Below are positions 31,650 to 32,780 of a DNA stretch of 32,780 bases, in pieces. Position numbers and translations under genes: made by a program. The notes below the pieces were generated by a model that worked only from the letters and a program-made list of their open reading frames with translations, made no database searches and was not told where the DNA came from. The stretch's first letter is position 1; each line of letters opens with the position of its first letter. Source of the DNA: DASTHG01 sp035491895 (GTDB taxonomy: Bacteria > Gemmatimonadota > Gemmatimonadetes > Gemmatimonadales > GWC2-71-9); contig DATJJY010000044.1 in NCBI GenBank assembly GCA_035491895.1, positions 1 through 32,780 of the forward strand, written 5' to 3'.

Positions 31650-32620
31650 AGACATTCCTCCTGGCACTCTTCGCGGCGGGGCAGGCAACCGCAGCGCAGA
31701 GCGTCCGTCTGCCGCTCGATTCGCTGCCGATCGTCGCGCGCATCGCGGTTCCCAGCCGGCCCGACTGGCTCGCCATGGGATTCGGCTCGGTCTGGGTCGT
31801 GGACTACCGGCCCCCATCGGTCGCCCGGATCGACCCCACGACGAATCGTGTCGTATCGAGCATCCCACTCTCCGGCGACGCGTGTCTGGGCCTCGCCATC
31901 ACGCGCGACGCCGTGTGGGTGCCCGACTGTGCGCACCACGTCGTCGTCCAGATCGATCCCACGACCAACCGCGTCGCCCGGACGATCGCGATCGACTTCC
32001 GCGTCGACGACGAGGGTGCGTTCGTCGCGGCCGACGGCAGCCTGTGGCTGTTCGTCACCGACAGTCTTGCCGCGTCGTCCACGCTCGAGCGCGTCGACCC
32101 GGCCAGCGGCCGGATTCAGGCCCGGATCCCGGTGGGCGCAGGTTCGTATGTCGTCGCCGGCGACTCCGTCACACTCTGGGTCTCGAGCACGCACGGCGCC
32201 CAGCTCGAGCGCATCGATCCCGGCTACAACGCCGTAACAGCGCATGTCGCAGTCGCACCGCGTCCCAAGTTCGTTGCTGTGGGCGCTGGCGGCGTCTGGG
32301 TGCTGCATCAGCAGACCGGATCCGTTTCCCTCATCGATCCCGATCGGGGCGTCGTAGCTGCGACGGTGGCCGCCGGGCTTCCGACGCCTTGGGGGGACAT
32401 CACGATCGGGGCGGGCGCCGTATGGGTGAGCGTCAACGGCACACCGGTCACGCGCATCGATCCGGTGACCCGGGCAGTGACGCGTCAGTACGTCGGCGGA
32501 TCCGGCGCGGACGCGATCCGATACGGCTTCGGGTCCCTCTGGGTCTCGGATCACGAGCACGGCGAGGTGTGGCGGATCGATCCATCACGCATCGTGGCTC
32601 CGGCCGCGAAACCGCAGTGA
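31646..32620 (+). CDS. Secreted seven-bladed beta-propeller protein (YVTN/Vgb-like)
   Basis: 324 aa, start TTG 31646 overlapping the upstream stop (TTGA). A signal peptide, FLLALFAAGQATAAQ, is followed by seven similar blades, each with a xxxWVxD/S strand and an R/xIDPxTNxV turn: VWVVDYRPPSVARIDPTTNRV, VWVPDCAHHVVVQIDPTTNRV, LWLFVTDSLAA, LWVSSTHGAQLERIDP, VWVLHQQTGSVSLIDP, VWVSVNGTPVTRIDP and LWVSDHEHGEVWRIDP. Such propellers bind ligands or proteins; some relatives are virginiamycin B lyases. No catalytic residues can be assigned. Its role in the cluster is unknown; it might bind the exported product or a partner protein outside the membrane. Confidence 0.85.
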   Translation: MKTFLLALFAAGQATAAQSVRLPLDSLPIVARIAVPSRPDWLAMGFGSVWVVDYRPPSVARIDPTTNRVVSSIPLSGDACLGLAITRDAVWVPDCAHHVVVQIDPTTNRVARTIAIDFRVDDEGAFVAADGSLWLFVTDSLAASSTLERVDPASGRIQARIPVGAGSYVVAGDSVTLWVSSTHGAQLERIDPGYNAVTAHVAVAPRPKFVAVGAGGVWVLHQQTGSVSLIDPDRGVVAATVAAGLPTPWGDITIGAGAVWVSVNGTPVTRIDPVTRAVTRQYVGGSGADAIRYGFGSLWVSDHEHGEVWRIDPSRIVAPAAKPQ

Positions 32621-32780
32621 GCGACCGCGCTGTACAGGACGCGCTGATCCGGGCCCTCGCCGACGCACCGTTTCGCGCCTCTCCGGAGTGGCGCCAGCGG
32701 GAGCTGGCCAACGAGGGCCGCCTCGACCGCTTCGCCAAATTCCTGGCGCGGCACTATTACTACGAGCGCCTCGTCCACTT
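32617..32780 (+). CDS. Unknown protein, N-terminus only, last gene of the peptide cluster
   Basis: GTG 32617 overlaps the stop of the propeller gene (GTGA); 54 codons are seen before the window ends. The start reads MSDRAVQDALIRALADAPFR, then WRQRELANEGRLDRFAKFLARHYYYERLVH. It is rich in Arg, Leu and Tyr and would be mainly helical. DUF692 enzymes usually work with a partner protein that binds the precursor peptide, often beginning with a helical region like this one, so this gene is a candidate for that partner. I do not recognise the family. Position and tight coupling make it part of the operon. Confidence 0.7.
   Translation, partial: MSDRAVQDALIRALADAPFRASPEWRQRELANEGRLDRFAKFLARHYYYERLVH

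Noticed and set aside
1..32780. CRISPR arrays, tRNA/rRNA genes, insertion sequences
   Set aside because: No regularly spaced direct repeats, cloverleaf-like or rRNA-like stretches, or transposase motifs were seen on reading.

Overview
The window is GC-rich and densely coded. The mix of genes resembles Gemmatimonadota or a related soil phylum: a Ser/Thr kinase with TolB-like and TPR regions, a DUF1080/Gfo-Idh sugar cluster, an EF-G-2-like factor and many 4-bp start/stop overlaps. This assignment is an inference from gene content; no rRNA or marker tree is available. I see no tRNA, rRNA, CRISPR array, transposase or phage gene, and no gene-free stretch longer than about 200 bp.

Left part (1-8.8 kb): the 5' end of a 2-oxoacid:ferredoxin oxidoreductase alpha subunit runs off the left edge. 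Facing away from it are a PQQ dehydrogenase lipoprotein with an inserted cytochrome c segment and a secreted serine hydrolase. A minus-strand operon follows: DUF1080 protein, Tat-type Gfo/Idh/MocA oxidoreductase and glucuronate isomerase UxaC. A Tat-type sugar isomerase/epimerase is divergent from it. Together these suggest periplasmic oxidation of sugars and 3-keto-glycoside processing that feeds hexuronate breakdown.

Middle (8.0-19.4 kb, minus strand): one very tight gene string, read from right to left. It contains an EF-G-2-like GTPase, a Ser/Thr kinase-TolB-TPR protein, an SMP-30 lipoprotein, a UxaB/UxuB oxidoreductase, KDPG aldolase, KDG kinase, mannonate dehydratase UxuA, an ExuT-type transporter and exonuclease III. 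With UxaC this gives an almost complete glucuronate route: glucuronate, fructuronate, mannonate, KDG, KDPG, then pyruvate plus glyceraldehyde-3-phosphate.

Then (19.5-23 kb): a DUF1579 protein, a TetA-like MFS exporter, and a divergent pair encoding a Rieske/FMN-reductase fusion and a SnoaL-like protein. Two related long inverted repeats sit in this part.

Right part (23-32.8 kb): a minus-strand operon of six overlapping genes encodes an EgtD-like methyltransferase, a quaternary-amine-type ABC importer (ATPase, permease, binding protein), an EamA permease and an MFS permease. From the same 94-bp divergent control region, a plus-strand unit starts with a 30-codon gene that has its own promoter, a strong Shine-Dalgarno site and a terminator. 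The peptide is two copies of IVETxELVPxCH. Behind the terminator come an aldo/keto reductase with a PqqD-like C-terminal tail, a MetX-like secreted hydrolase, a DUF692-like (MNIO) enzyme, a seven-bladed beta-propeller protein and the start of an unknown gene cut by the window edge. I read this as a candidate, apparently undescribed, RiPP-type peptide-modification system. It is the most interesting feature of the window.
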